Positions 18,665 through 27,585 of a stretch of 64,000 nucleotides of DNA are shown here, one piece after another. A program made the translations under genes and the position numbers. The notes under the pieces were generated by a model. It searched no databases. It had not been told where the DNA came from and was given only the letters and a program-made list of their open reading frames with translations. Position 1 is the first letter of the stretch. Each line of letters begins with the position of its first letter. Source of the DNA: Ruegeria atlantica (GTDB taxonomy: Bacteria > Pseudomonadota > Alphaproteobacteria > Rhodobacterales > Rhodobacteraceae). The stretch covers positions 496,001-560,000 of the forward strand of contig NZ_WQCF01000002.1 in assembly GCF_013032455.1 (NCBI RefSeq), read 5' to 3'.

Positions 18665-19642
18665 TTAAAGGAAACCCAGCTTTTTCATCAGATCGCCGAT
18701 CTGTTGTTCCTGCTGCTCAAGGAACGACTGGAAATCATCACCCGAGTTGTGGATGTTCACCCACCCATTACGGGCGCGAACTTCTTCCCATTCCGGCGTG
18801 TCATACATCTTGGCAATTGCGTCTTGGTAAGCCACCAACTTGTCTTCCGGCAGGCCGGGGGCCGCGAAGAAGCCGCGCCAGTTCACAAAGGATGTGTCGA
18901 TGCCCTGTTCCTTCATGGTCATTGCATCGGGTGCTGCGTCAACACGTTCGTCGGCGGTTACACCGATGATCTTGACCTCGCCCGCATTCGCCAGATCGAC
19001 GGCTTCCGAGAAACCGGTCGACAGGGCTGCGATCTCACCCGACAGCAGGGCTGCCATGGCTTTGCCGCCTGCGTCATAGGGGATGTATTTCACGGCCAGA
19101 GCGTCTTTACCGGCCGCTTCCATCACCATTGCGGCAACCAGATGGTCCATGCCGCCTGGCACCGAACCACCGCCGATGGCCGTGCCCGAAGGATCGGCAT
19201 CAAACGCGGCGAGCAAATCTTCCATCGAGTTGATCGGGCTGTCCTTGCCCACGACAATCGCAGCATAGTCACCAATAGTGCCCGAAACCAGTGTCAGATC
19301 GCGGAAATTATGCGGAAACACACCGGTCAGTGAGCGGATCACGATAGGTGTCGAATTCACCATCAGCGTGCCGTGGTTACTGTCTGCATTTTCGATCAGG
19401 AAACCGATGGCTTTACCGCCGCCGCCGCCTGACATGTTTTCGTAAGACGCAGTACCCACGAGGCCCGCTTTGGTCAGTGCTTCGCCCGTGCCGCGGGCTG
19501 TGCCGTCCCAACCGCCGCCAGCACCGCCGGGGATCAGAAAGTGAATGCTATCGACCACCTGATCGGCCCAAGTTGGGCCAGTCAGGCCAATTGCGGTCAC
19601 AGCTGCGATCAGGGCGCGTCGGCCCAGTTTGAATGTCGTCAT
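18665..19642 (-). CDS. tctC: Tripartite tricarboxylate transporter binding protein TctC
   Basis: Periplasmic binding protein of 325 residues, with start at ATG 19642 behind GGGAGG. It has a Tat/Sec-like leader (LGRRALIAAVTAIGLTGPTWA) and the family marks HFLIPGGAGGGWDGTARG, GGSVPGGMDHLVAAMV, YIPYDAGGKAMAALLSGE and NWRGFFAAPGL. The long Gly-rich ligand loop near the mature N-terminus is typical of the TctC/Bug group. Heads the tctCBA-CoA transferase-lyase operon and faces tctDE across a 108-bp divergent promoter region. Confidence 0.95.
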   Translation of the reverse strand: MTTFKLGRRALIAAVTAIGLTGPTWADQVVDSIHFLIPGGAGGGWDGTARGTGEALTKAGLVGTASYENMSGGGGGKAIGFLIENADSNHGTLMVNSTPIVIRSLTGVFPHNFRDLTLVSGTIGDYAAIVVGKDSPINSMEDLLAAFDADPSGTAIGGGSVPGGMDHLVAAMVMEAAGKDALAVKYIPYDAGGKAMAALLSGEIAALSTGFSEAVDLANAGEVKIIGVTADERVDAAPDAMTMKEQGIDTSFVNWRGFFAAPGLPEDKLVAYQDAIAKMYDTPEWEEVRARNGWVNIHNSGDDFQSFLEQQEQQIGDLMKKLGFL

Positions 19643-19750
19643 GTTTTCCTCCCGTTTGACATCCAGCCGCATGGCGGCTCAGACTGGGCTAAACAAAAAC
19701 ACACCAACCTGACATCAACCTGTCACGCGGCAAAATTCTGTTAGGGCCTA

Positions 19751-20419
19751 ATGAAATTTCTGCTTGTCGAAGACAATATTGACCTCGCGAATGCGGTCAG
19801 TTCCCGAATGCGGCTGGATGGCCATGTTATTGATCACGCAGCGAATTTGGACGATGCGACCGCTTACGTAGAAACCGAGGAATATGACCTGATCCTTTTG
19901 GATATCATGCTGCCAGATGGGGATGGCCGAGACTTTCTGAAACGCCACCGGGCAGGCCATTTGGACACGCCCGTGATCATTTTGACCGCCCGTAGTCAGG
20001 TTTCGGACCGAATCGGTTCGCTTGATCTGGGGGCCGACGACTACGTGACCAAACCTTTCGACCACGCCGAGCTTGAGGCGCGCTGCCGCGCTGTGCTGCG
20101 CCGAAAATCAGGCATCACGAAATCGACAATCGAGATGGGCGGCGTGGTGTTTGATCCGGTCGCTGGCCATTTAACGGTTGGTGGGGAAACCGTATCTTTG
20201 CGAAACCGTGAACTGCGCTTGATGGAGCTGTTCATAAACGCCCCCGGTCACGTATTTTCGAAACAGAAACTGGCAGACAGATTGTTCTCTTATGACGACA
20301 ACGTGTCGGACAATGCTATCGAGGTCTATGTCGGTCGCTTGCGCAGGCACCTTGAAAAGTCAGAGCTGAAAATAACCACTTTGCGCGGTCTGGGATACAG
20401 GTTGGATCATGACCGATAA
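19751..20419 (+). CDS. tctD: OmpR-family response regulator TctD
   Basis: A 222-residue regulator. Its receiver domain opens MKFLLVEDNIDLANAV, with the phospho-acceptor Asp51 in LILLDIMLPDGDG and the conserved Lys in YVTKPFDHAE. The C-terminal winged helix has VSLRNRELRLMELFI and VEVYVGRLRRHLE-like sequence (IEVYVGRLRRHL). By position it controls the divergent tctCBA operon in response to tricarboxylate. It overlaps tctE by 11 bases. Confidence 0.93.
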   Translation: MKFLLVEDNIDLANAVSSRMRLDGHVIDHAANLDDATAYVETEEYDLILLDIMLPDGDGRDFLKRHRAGHLDTPVIILTARSQVSDRIGSLDLGADDYVTKPFDHAELEARCRAVLRRKSGITKSTIEMGGVVFDPVAGHLTVGGETVSLRNRELRLMELFINAPGHVFSKQKLADRLFSYDDNVSDNAIEVYVGRLRRHLEKSELKITTLRGLGYRLDHDR

Positions 20420-21770
20420 TCCGACCGTTTCTGGATCTTTGCGGAACAGGCTTGTGCTGACATTGATCGGCGGCGCGGCGGTTCTTGCAGTTCTTCTGTT
20501 TTTCGCGGTTCGAAACTATGCGGCCCAAGTCGCCCAGCAAGGTCAGGACAACATTCTGGAGGCGTCAGTCGCATCCATCCTTGATGCTGCCGCGCTCAGG
20601 GATGGGGTGCTTGAGGTGGATATTCCCTATGCGGCGTTCTCGATGCTAAGCACCCCGTCGGATGACCGGGTGTTCTATGCCATCTTTCAGGATGGAGAGT
20701 TTCTGTCGGGGTATGAAGACCTGCGCTTGGCCGGAGGGGCAGAAGAGAGCGATTGGTCCTTCAAATCCGGTGAATTGCGCGGGGAACGTATCCGACAGGT
20801 CAGCGCCAGCCGCACGCTGGTCGGCTTGGGCAGGCAAACGGAAATTGAGGTCGTGCTGGGCCAGACACAGGACGCCCTATCACAAACGCTGGATCAAATT
20901 TCGCGAAATGCCGCCCTATTGGGATTGGGCTTCTTTCTTCTTACAGCGGCACTTTCCTTTTGGGTTACCTCGACGACCATCGGGCAGCTCAACAAACTGA
21001 CGACGTCGGTGACGCGAAGGGGCCCTCAAGATCTAAGCCCCTTCAAGAAACCGGTCCCTCGGGAAATGGCACCATTGGTGACGTCTTTGAATTCACTGAT
21101 GGGCCGTTTGGATCAATCGCTCAGCCAGTCCGAGGACTTTATTGCCGAGGCAGCCCACCGGGTGCGAACGCCGCTCGCAACCGTCAGATCATATGCCGAG
21201 GCAACGCTCCACCGGGTTGAGCGAAAAGATAACCGCGAGGCCCTGCGTGCCATGGTTCGCGCCATTGACGAAAGCTCTCGCGCTGCGGGGCAGCTTTTGG
21301 ATCATGCAATGATCACGTCCCGTGCCGATCGCCTTGAACGCGAAGATGTGGATCTGGTCGAATTGATCCGCGAGCTGGTTCAGCGATTAACGCCAATTGC
21401 GGAAATGAAGGAGCTGTCACTTTCGCTGACAGGCGACCCCACGGTTCCCTATTCCGGTGATCCAATTCTGATACAAAACGCCGTGCGCAACATGATCGAT
21501 AATGCGCTGAAATATGCACCATCGGACAGCGCCGTTGAAATAGAGGTCAACGCGAAGCCTGAGGTCAAGGTAAGCGACTCGGGACCGGGCTTCCCTCCTG
21601 AAGAAATAGGCCAACTGACGCGACGGTTTGAGCGTGGCAAAAACGCCGTTGGAACGATTGGATCGGGTCTGGGATTGACCATCGCCGAGGATGTGGCGAC
21701 CGCTCATGGCGGCACATTGGTTCTGACAAATCAGCCAAAGGGGGGCGCATGCGTTATCTTATCGCTCTAG
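20409..21770 (+). CDS. tctE: Sensor histidine kinase TctE
   Basis: A 453-residue kinase with two membrane segments (LVLTLIGGAAVLAVLLFFAV and LLGLGFFLLTAALSFWV) around a ~120-residue periplasmic TctE-type sensor domain. Then come HAMP-like linker, H-box AEAAHRVRTPLATVRSYAE, N-box NAVRNMIDNALKYAP, G1 VSDSGPGFP and G2 GTIGSGLGLTIAE. The histidine box HRVRTPL differs from the usual HELRTPL, as is common in TctE kinases. Translationally linked with tctD before it and with the binding protein after it (22-base overlap). Confidence 0.92.
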   Translation: MTDNPTVSGSLRNRLVLTLIGGAAVLAVLLFFAVRNYAAQVAQQGQDNILEASVASILDAAALRDGVLEVDIPYAAFSMLSTPSDDRVFYAIFQDGEFLSGYEDLRLAGGAEESDWSFKSGELRGERIRQVSASRTLVGLGRQTEIEVVLGQTQDALSQTLDQISRNAALLGLGFFLLTAALSFWVTSTTIGQLNKLTTSVTRRGPQDLSPFKKPVPREMAPLVTSLNSLMGRLDQSLSQSEDFIAEAAHRVRTPLATVRSYAEATLHRVERKDNREALRAMVRAIDESSRAAGQLLDHAMITSRADRLEREDVDLVELIRELVQRLTPIAEMKELSLSLTGDPTVPYSGDPILIQNAVRNMIDNALKYAPSDSAVEIEVNAKPEVKVSDSGPGFPPEEIGQLTRRFERGKNAVGTIGSGLGLTIAEDVATAHGGTLVLTNQPKGGACVILSL

Positions 21771-22753
21771 TCCTGCTCGTGTTGCCCGGCTTGGGATTGG
21801 CCGAAGATTGGGAAGATCGCCTGATCTTTAACGAAGGTGCCGATGGGCCTCGTCTCCGGGTTATTTCAAGTACGGATACGGTTTTGTTTGCACCGTTGAT
21901 AGAGGGTTTTGTCGCCCAAAACCCCCTTATTAGTATCGAATACCTTGTCTCTAGCACCGCCGATATCAACGAGCGTGTTCGCGCCACGCCCGACGCTTTC
22001 GATGTTGTTGTCTCCAGTGCAATGGATCTGCAACTGAAGCTGGCAAATGATGGCTTTGCATTGCCTTTGGATGATATTGAAACACCGTCCTGGGCGCAGT
22101 GGCACCAAAGCTTGTTCTCGTTTACGACGGAACCTGCAGCCATCGTAATAAATCGCACTGCGTTTGAAGGTCAGCAACTTCCTCTGACACGCCAAGGGTT
22201 GATCGAAACGCTGCGTGAACGCCCCGAAGAATTTCGCGGCAAAGTAGGAACCTATGACGTCCGCGAGTCCGGCCTCGGTTATCTTTTCGCGACACAGGAT
22301 GCTCGTGCTTCCGAAACATACTGGCGCTTGATGGAAGTTATGGGCGGTTTGGATGTTCGGTTGTATTGCTGTTCGGGCGAAATGATAAACGATCTTGCCG
22401 ACGGGACGCTTTTGGTCGCTTACAATGTCCTTGGCAGCTACGCCGCAGTCCGCACAGAGGGTAAGGATACCCTAGAGGTTATTCTACCAACTGATTTTCA
22501 AACCATCATGATGCGGACAGCTTTGGTTTCACATGCAACGCAGGAACCGGATGCGGCCGGGGCATTCGTCCGCTACCTGATCGCAGAGAAACCAGCATCG
22601 CAAGATATTCAGTCTTCGCTGCCGCCGCTTTCGTCTGAGGACAGTTCAGCGGATCGAGAGGCGATCGGATTGAACCCGGCTTTGCTGACATTTTTAGATG
22701 ACCTGAAGCGCAGAAAATTCCTGTCTGCATGGGAAGATGCAGTAATCCAGTAG
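21749..22753 (+). CDS. Periplasmic binding protein, likely third component of TctDE
   Basis: A 334-residue exported protein with the signal peptide MRYLIALVLLVLPGLGLA and a type-II periplasmic binding fold (ABC iron/spermidine-type SBP). The marks are LRVISSTDTVLFAPLIEGF, FDVVVSSAMDLQLKLANDG, AAIVINRTAF and GTLLVAYNVLGSYA. It begins inside the end of tctE, so it is made with the kinase. No permease lies nearby. The context suggests it presents ligand to the TctE sensor domain rather than serving transport. This role is inference from gene overlap and the known use of accessory binding proteins by TctE-type kinases. Confidence 0.8.
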   Translation: MRYLIALVLLVLPGLGLAEDWEDRLIFNEGADGPRLRVISSTDTVLFAPLIEGFVAQNPLISIEYLVSSTADINERVRATPDAFDVVVSSAMDLQLKLANDGFALPLDDIETPSWAQWHQSLFSFTTEPAAIVINRTAFEGQQLPLTRQGLIETLRERPEEFRGKVGTYDVRESGLGYLFATQDARASETYWRLMEVMGGLDVRLYCCSGEMINDLADGTLLVAYNVLGSYAAVRTEGKDTLEVILPTDFQTIMMRTALVSHATQEPDAAGAFVRYLIAEKPASQDIQSSLPPLSSEDSSADREAIGLNPALLTFLDDLKRRKFLSAWEDAVIQ

Positions 22754-23157
22754 TTGTCGGGTCCTTTATTGAATAGGAGGGCCGACCTTTTCGAGCGGCT
22801 CGCTCATTGCGCCCGATGCGAATTGGCATGCTATGTAACGCGACCCGAGCTTCCAGGGTGGCTAGCTGCAGAAAGGCTGTTACGTTAACGGCGAAACTTA
22901 TCATTTAGGGTGTGGTTTCGGTATATGTGGGAAAGGTCCAATCAACAGCGGGGTTGGATATCCATGCGATTGACCCACATGAGATTACAGTGTTGATTTT
23001 GTCGAAGATTGTGCTGTGGCGAAACACCGACAAGGCGAGGGAGGCGTCTGGTGAGAAACGTGCTTAACCGGCTGCGCGCCTCGGAAAAATCGTTGAAGAG
23101 GCGATTGAGGTTGCGTTTCTTGTTTACCCAAGATGCTGTTTAAAAAAGGGAAATTGG
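22754..23157. other. Gene-free spacer
   Basis: About 400 bp with no convincing coding frame, ribosome site or terminator. The frame on minus at 22506-22904 is a shadow of the binding-protein gene. It may contain the promoter of the CoxG-like gene near its right end, but I could not pick clear hexamers. Confidence 0.5.
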
Positions 23158-23610
23158 ATGGAACTTAGTGACGAAATTCGCATCGCGGCACCGCGGGACG
23201 TGGTGTATCGGGCCCTGAACAACCCCGAGATTCTGCAAGAGTGCATCCCGGGTTGCGAGGAGCTGATCCAAAAGTCACCCGAGGAGCTCGAGGCGAAAGT
23301 TGTCCTGAAAATCGGCCCAGTCAAAGCAAAGTTCGCGGGTGAGGTGACTTTGGACAATACAAATGCGCCTGGCGGATTTTCACTGTCCGGCGAGGGGAAG
23401 GGAGGAGCGGCAGGTTTTGCCAAAGGTGGCGCAGATGTGACGCTGACCGAGGACGGAGATGAGACGGTTCTGGCCTATGCTGCGAAGGTCGAGGTTGGGG
23501 GCAAGATTGCCCAATTGGGTAGCCGCTTAATTTCGGGAACAGCCAAGAAATTGTCAGGCAAGTTCTTCACCCGGTTCGGTGAGATCGTATCGGAACAGTC
23601 GGTGTCCTGA
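23158..23610 (+). CDS. CoxG-like SRPBCC protein
   Basis: A 150-residue SRPBCC/Bet v1-fold protein of the carbon monoxide dehydrogenase subunit G (CoxG) family. Marks are VVYRALNNPEILQECIPGCEEL, with the conserved CIPG (written in part here), KIGPVKAKFAGEV, and GSRLISGTAKKLSGKFF near the end. CoxG helps mature or anchor molybdenum hydroxylases such as CoxL. Here no coxSML genes are visible in the window, so it is an orphan copy and its partner is unknown. Confidence 0.85.
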   Translation: MELSDEIRIAAPRDVVYRALNNPEILQECIPGCEELIQKSPEELEAKVVLKIGPVKAKFAGEVTLDNTNAPGGFSLSGEGKGGAAGFAKGGADVTLTEDGDETVLAYAAKVEVGGKIAQLGSRLISGTAKKLSGKFFTRFGEIVSEQSVS

Positions 23611-23733
23611 CACTCACTGAAGGCCGAGTGCTACAACCGGATGACTGATCCTTGTGTAGTTCACTTGAGGGCAGGCCCAACCGACGCACCCATCATGAGG
23701 GTTGCGTGCGGAATATTAGGGCAGAACGGGCAA

Positions 23734-24669
23734 TCAACTTGCCTGAACCACCTGATTTGCCCCCGGTTCCGGCAGTAATTTTAGGGTTATGACCAGGGCG
23801 ACAATGGATATTATAATCCCGCCGAACACATCAACCAGGTGGTGCCCGCCATGAGACAGAATTGCTGGTATCATCAGGATGTTTAGTGCCATTACCGGAT
23901 AGAAAATAATCAAGCCGCGGCTGAACCATACTGCAAGCGCCGCCATAACCGTGTGAAACGAAGGAAGGGCTATTAGCCCGAGGGTATGTGAGAAGGAGAT
24001 AATAGCACTGCCTTCGTCAGCCAGTCGTAAAATCTCCCTTCCATAGTCGTTCGTGACAACAAGGTTAATTTTTTCTGAAACGCCTGCAGGGATTGTCTGA
24101 TAAGCTGCGGGACCAAAACTTGGGAACAAAACCCAGATACCGACTGTCATGAGCCCTGCGGCCATACCCGCGACAATAAATCGATAGAGTTGCAGGTGAT
24201 TTTGCGAGAAGGCCAGAATGACAATCAGCCCAAACATTTGCACGACAGAAGTATGATAAACCCATGCCAAGGCGCGACCGAACTCCGGATAATCTGCAAG
24301 TGCGACAACGAAAGATTTCCAATGGTAGCCAAAAAAAGCGTCAACGCGTATTAGAAACGGATCGACAATTGGCCGAGATACCGGAAGAAAAAGATAATTC
24401 AAAAAAATGGTGCTGTTGGTGAACCCAACGAACAATCCGGTACCAATCAGGACCAACGCGATTCCTTCGTTGCGATCCAGCTTTCTGTACAAAAGGCCAA
24501 ATCCGCCGATACCCAAGGCCGCGCCGGTGCGAAAGGCTAATTCTCCCCAGGCTACTGATTGTTGCCAGAATGCGGCAAGAGCGACAAACAGCGACAGAAT
24601 CGCTACACAAACAAAAAATGAAGCAACTTCAGGTGGTTGGAGAAGCGTGCGGCTTTTATGATCAATCAT
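23734..24669 (-). CDS. PAP2-superfamily integral membrane phosphatase
   Basis: A 311-residue protein with at least six hydrophobic segments and the PAP2 catalytic set. The phosphatase motifs are visible as IALPSFHTVMAAL (His of motif 2) and SHGGHHLVDVFGG (motif 3, His-Asp). This layout matches the PAP2_3/inositolphosphotransferase-like group that acts on lipid phosphates at the membrane. The substrate cannot be told. It is the last chromosomal gene before the putative island boundary at 25104. Confidence 0.82.
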   Translation of the reverse strand: MIDHKSRTLLQPPEVASFFVCVAILSLFVALAAFWQQSVAWGELAFRTGAALGIGGFGLLYRKLDRNEGIALVLIGTGLFVGFTNSTIFLNYLFLPVSRPIVDPFLIRVDAFFGYHWKSFVVALADYPEFGRALAWVYHTSVVQMFGLIVILAFSQNHLQLYRFIVAGMAAGLMTVGIWVLFPSFGPAAYQTIPAGVSEKINLVVTNDYGREILRLADEGSAIISFSHTLGLIALPSFHTVMAALAVWFSRGLIIFYPVMALNILMIPAILSHGGHHLVDVFGGIIISIVALVITLKLLPEPGANQVVQAS

Positions 24670-25103
24670 CCAGCAACAATATAACGATACAATTACAAGA
24701 CACTTTGTGCCGGTCCATTTTTCAGATGGTAGTGGTTAACTACTCTGCCTCCAAGCAATTTTGCAGGCGGTGCCGATGAATGGGTTTCGAGTGTGGTATT
24801 GGCGTGGTTCCAGTTGGACTCTGCGTCGGAAACAAGCTTGGCACGGTTTCTAATTTCAGGCGGGAGTTATGTTTCTTTGATTGTTTTTTCCGTCCGTCTA
24901 GACGCCGAAGAGGAGCAACACGGTGAATTACAGCGTTGTTCTTGATTGGGTTTTCCCGGAGTTTGGGTTTTAACTCATTCCCGAGCGGATTTTTCGCATA
25001 ACAGGCGGTTTGGCCGATTGACGAAGGTTCAAAGGTTGTATTCGGGGGTGGTCCGAAAAGGATCATTTAAGCGCAACGGCTAATAAGTATTTGTTTATTT
25101 CGG
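24670..25103. other. Gene-free spacer at left island boundary
   Basis: AT-rich sequence between the PAP2 gene and the duplicated tRNA end. The minus frame 24740-25066 has no ribosome site and low-complexity composition, and I do not regard it as a gene. If the island model is right, this is the original chromosomal DNA that lay downstream of tRNA-Leu. Confidence 0.5.
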
Positions 25104-25122
25104 AAATTTGGTGCCCAGGAGA
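25104..25122 (-). repeat. Distal attachment-site copy of the tRNA-Leu 3' end
   Basis: AAATTTGGTGCCCAGGAGA is identical to 51735-51753, the last 14 bases of tRNA-Leu (with CCA) plus five following bases. Beyond it the match continues as CGGA on the left with one indel and stops at once on the right. This pattern fits a tRNA-end integration crossover. The integrase starts 144 bp to the right. Confidence 0.8.
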
Positions 25123-25265
25123 TGCATTGAGACCTTGCACCAACATACCCCACGGCATTCCACATTTTTAGGAAAAGGAAAACAATTTAAAACCTTATCT
25201 ATTCCATCGCGTGTCAGAGTGTAGCAGGATGTCCTAAACAAAAAGGTGGACAAAAGGGTGGACGA

Positions 25266-26453
25266 ATGAGGAGACCAATCCACAAACTGTCTGCTGCTGC
25301 AGTAAAAGCAGCAGGTCCCGGCAAATATTGCGACGGCGCCGGGTTGTGGCTATACAAGCGGCAAGATGGTGGCGGTCAATGGTTTCTCAGGATCTCAGTT
25401 CATGGGCGCAGGCGTGAGATGGGCCTCGGGTCCGCCACCGCAGTCTCGCTTAAAGAAGCACGACAGCAGGCAGAACATTGGCGTGCCCTTGCGCGTCAGG
25501 GCATCGACCCTATCAAAGAGCGCGAGAAACAGCGCCGCGAAGCAGAGCGCAACCTGTACTGTCTAACTGAAGTCGCTCTGGACGCATATGAGAGCCGCAA
25601 AGCCGAATTGAAAAACGATGGTAAGGCTGGACGGTGGTTTTCTCCCCTTCGACTGCACGTATTACCAAAACTGGGCAAGGTCCCTGTATCAGAAATCGAT
25701 CAGATCGACATTCGGGATACTCTGAGGCCTATCTGGCATTCCAAGGGAGAGACGGCGCGTAAAGCCATAAATCGCCTAGGCATCGTCCTCAAACACGCCG
25801 CTGCCCTTGGGTTAGACGTGGATTTGCAGGCCACAGAGAAAGCAAAGGCTCTGCTCGGGAGGTCCAGACACAGGCCTCAGCATATTGCTGCCATGCCGTG
25901 GAACGAAGTTCCCGAATTTTACAGAACATTGGAAGAGCCGACGACGACCAATCTCGCTTTGAGAATGCTGATCCTGACAGCGGTTCGATCCGGCCCAATT
26001 AGATTCATGCGGTTCGATCAAATTCAAGACGGTGTTTGGACTATTCCGGCGGATCAAATGAAGGGGCGGTTAGGTCAAACCTCTGATTTCCGCGTCCCAC
26101 TATCCAGCGAGGCCGTGAGCGTGGTCGATCTTGCAAAGCCATTTAATCGGGATGGATTTCTCTTCCCCGGCCTTCGCAAGGGAGTGATTTCGGACATGAC
26201 GATGGGTCATCAAATGCGCAAGGTGGGTTTGCCATACAGGCCACATGGGTTCCGGTCCAGCTTTCGGGATTGGGTAGCAGACCGGACCAACACACCCTAC
26301 GAAATTGCGGAGACCTGTCTTGCTCATTCGGTGGGAGGTCAGATTGAACGAGCCTATCGGCGGACAGATTATTTAGAGCAGCGACGCGTGATCATGGAGA
26401 CGTGGGCGGACCATGTGACGGCTAAGAAGAAGAGCACATTTGATGGCTTCTGA
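25266..26453 (+). CDS. int: P4-type tyrosine recombinase (integrase)
   Basis: A 395-residue site-specific integrase with the DUF4102 arm-binding start (AAGPGKYCDGAGLWLYKR, then GLGSATAVSLKEARQ), a central core-binding domain, and the catalytic domain. Visible catalytic residues are Arg in LTAVRSGPIRFMR, the HxxR in RPHGFRSSFRDWV, His in CLAHSVGG and the nucleophile Tyr in ERAYRRTDYLEQRR. Integrases of this class use tRNA 3' ends, matching the tRNA-Leu repeat 144 bp upstream. The C-terminus overlaps the next gene by 11 bases. Confidence 0.95.
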   Translation: MRRPIHKLSAAAVKAAGPGKYCDGAGLWLYKRQDGGGQWFLRISVHGRRREMGLGSATAVSLKEARQQAEHWRALARQGIDPIKEREKQRREAERNLYCLTEVALDAYESRKAELKNDGKAGRWFSPLRLHVLPKLGKVPVSEIDQIDIRDTLRPIWHSKGETARKAINRLGIVLKHAAALGLDVDLQATEKAKALLGRSRHRPQHIAAMPWNEVPEFYRTLEEPTTTNLALRMLILTAVRSGPIRFMRFDQIQDGVWTIPADQMKGRLGQTSDFRVPLSSEAVSVVDLAKPFNRDGFLFPGLRKGVISDMTMGHQMRKVGLPYRPHGFRSSFRDWVADRTNTPYEIAETCLAHSVGGQIERAYRRTDYLEQRRVIMETWADHVTAKKKSTFDGF

Positions 26454-27069
26454 ATCAATTTTAAGAGAACAGGCGATCAACCTGAATGAAAAACCTGCGG
26501 TGCTCCTATTGGAGTTCAAGAAGGCCATCATCCGTGGCGATCCGACAGCTATATACCAAGCAATTCTTCTTTGCAGTGAACACCAGATAGCACTGCCGGA
26601 ATGGCTGGCAGATCACCTTCTAAAGCTAACCGCGGACTATCATCTAGGCAAAAAGCCGAGTTGGAAAGGAGCAGGTAAACGCCCATTGATCGTCATCAGA
26701 CGCCGAATTGAAAACGAAGTAAGGCGCAGAGCTGTGATCGCTGTTAGGGCATGGGTTAAGGATAAGCGTAGTTACCAGGCAATGCCGACGGCGTGCATTC
26801 GCGCGTGGAACCGACAAGACTACAGACACAGCGAGTTCAACACCGATTATGACGCTCTTGATTTTGCATCGTTAGGTCTTCGAGACATCAAAATTCAGGC
26901 TGACGGTCCTTTTTTGAAATGCAGCACACGGACCTTGCGACGAGCTATGGAAGACAAGAACGACAACCACCTTCCCAATTTATCTGGGCGGATTGCTTCT
27001 GTTTTTGGCCTAACTGATCCAGATACGCTGTTTGGCTATGACAAACCACTTAAGCCTAGCCTCAAATAG
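26443..27069 (+). CDS. Hypothetical protein coupled to integrase
   Basis: A 208-residue soluble protein that begins inside the last codons of int (ATG 26443), implying joint translation. It is rich in basic residues in the middle (RPLIVIRRRIENEVRRRAV), with predicted helices and no cysteine cluster or membrane segment. I recognise no family. A DNA-binding accessory or directionality role next to the integrase would fit but is only inference. A palindromic repeat lies 12 bp after its stop. Confidence 0.65.
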   Translation: MASESILREQAINLNEKPAVLLLEFKKAIIRGDPTAIYQAILLCSEHQIALPEWLADHLLKLTADYHLGKKPSWKGAGKRPLIVIRRRIENEVRRRAVIAVRAWVKDKRSYQAMPTACIRAWNRQDYRHSEFNTDYDALDFASLGLRDIKIQADGPFLKCSTRTLRRAMEDKNDNHLPNLSGRIASVFGLTDPDTLFGYDKPLKPSLK

Positions 27070-27081
27070 GCTCACCCAACC

Positions 27082-27099
27082 GGTGAACTTGAGTTCACC
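27082..27099. repeat. 18-bp palindrome, copy 1
   Basis: GGTGAACTTGAGTTCACC: 8-base arms, GGTGAACT and AGTTCACC, are exact reverse complements around TG. It lies 12 bp after the stop of the integrase-coupled gene. Confidence 0.95.
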
Positions 27100-27197
27100 T
27101 TATAATTCATAACCTTGTGTTGGCGGCAATTGAGGGAACTTAAGTGCATTGCACAGGTGGGGAATAGAGTGGGTGGACGTCAGATCCGTTTGACGTC

Positions 27198-27215
27198 AGT
27201 GAACTTGAGTGCACC
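27198..27215. repeat. 18-bp palindrome, copy 2
   Basis: AGTGAACTTGAGTGCACC has one mismatch to the consensus in the right arm. It is upstream of the AlpA-like gene. A more decayed copy (GGAACTTAAGTGCA) lies at about 27135-27149. Confidence 0.85.
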
Positions 27216-27254
27216 ACGATTGCAGCCCTAATTTCTTGATTTGGCCCAATCTAC

Positions 27255-27297
27255 TGGCCAAAAAATAGTTAGAAATTGGCGTTTTTGGCCAAAAAAT
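27255..27297 (+). promoter_or_regulatory. Paired operator-like repeats before alpA-like gene
   Basis: TGGCCAAAAAAT occurs at 27255-27266 and again at 27286-27297, exactly 31 bp apart, about three helical turns. The second copy sits in a perfect 14-bp palindrome, TTTTTGGCCAAAAA (27282-27295). The pair ends 40 bp before the start codon of the AlpA-like gene and looks like a binding site for that regulator or another one. Confidence 0.5.
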
Positions 27298-27336
27298 TCA
27301 CAGCTACTTTGTCTCCATGATCCAAGGAGACCCAAA

Positions 27337-27519
27337 ATGACCCTGACGCCAAACCGCTACATTACCCTTTGCCAGTTGTCTGAAAAGCTCGGGGGCCGGT
27401 CCCGTTCCAGCATCTACCGCGATCTGGAAAACGGCCACATCCCGAACCCGATCCGTGTGGGGTCTCGGCTCTACTGGTGCGAGGAAGAGGTAGACGAATT
27501 CCTGAAATCGCTGCGCTAA
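27337..27519 (+). CDS. AlpA-like MerR-fold DNA-binding protein
   Basis: A 60-residue protein from ATG 27337, with AAGGAGA seven bases upstream. It is a single winged-helix excisionase/AlpA domain: the helix-turn-helix is SRSSIYRDLENGHIPNPIRV, followed by GSRLYWCEEEVDEFLKSL. AlpA-type proteins activate integrase-linked genes or act as excisionases in P4-like islands. It precedes the reverse transcriptase by 66 bp on the same strand, so it may control or be co-expressed with it. Which promoter it acts on is unknown. Confidence 0.88.
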   Translation: MTLTPNRYITLCQLSEKLGGRSRSSIYRDLENGHIPNPIRVGSRLYWCEEEVDEFLKSLR

Positions 27520-27585
27520 GTTGCTGGAAAGACGTCGAAGCCTGAAACGCATGGGCTAGACCCGATCACCCGAAGGAACGCCAAA

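Noticed and set aside
24740..25066. 108-residue minus-strand frame near the island edge
   Set aside because: Low-complexity composition, no ribosome site, no recognisable feature.
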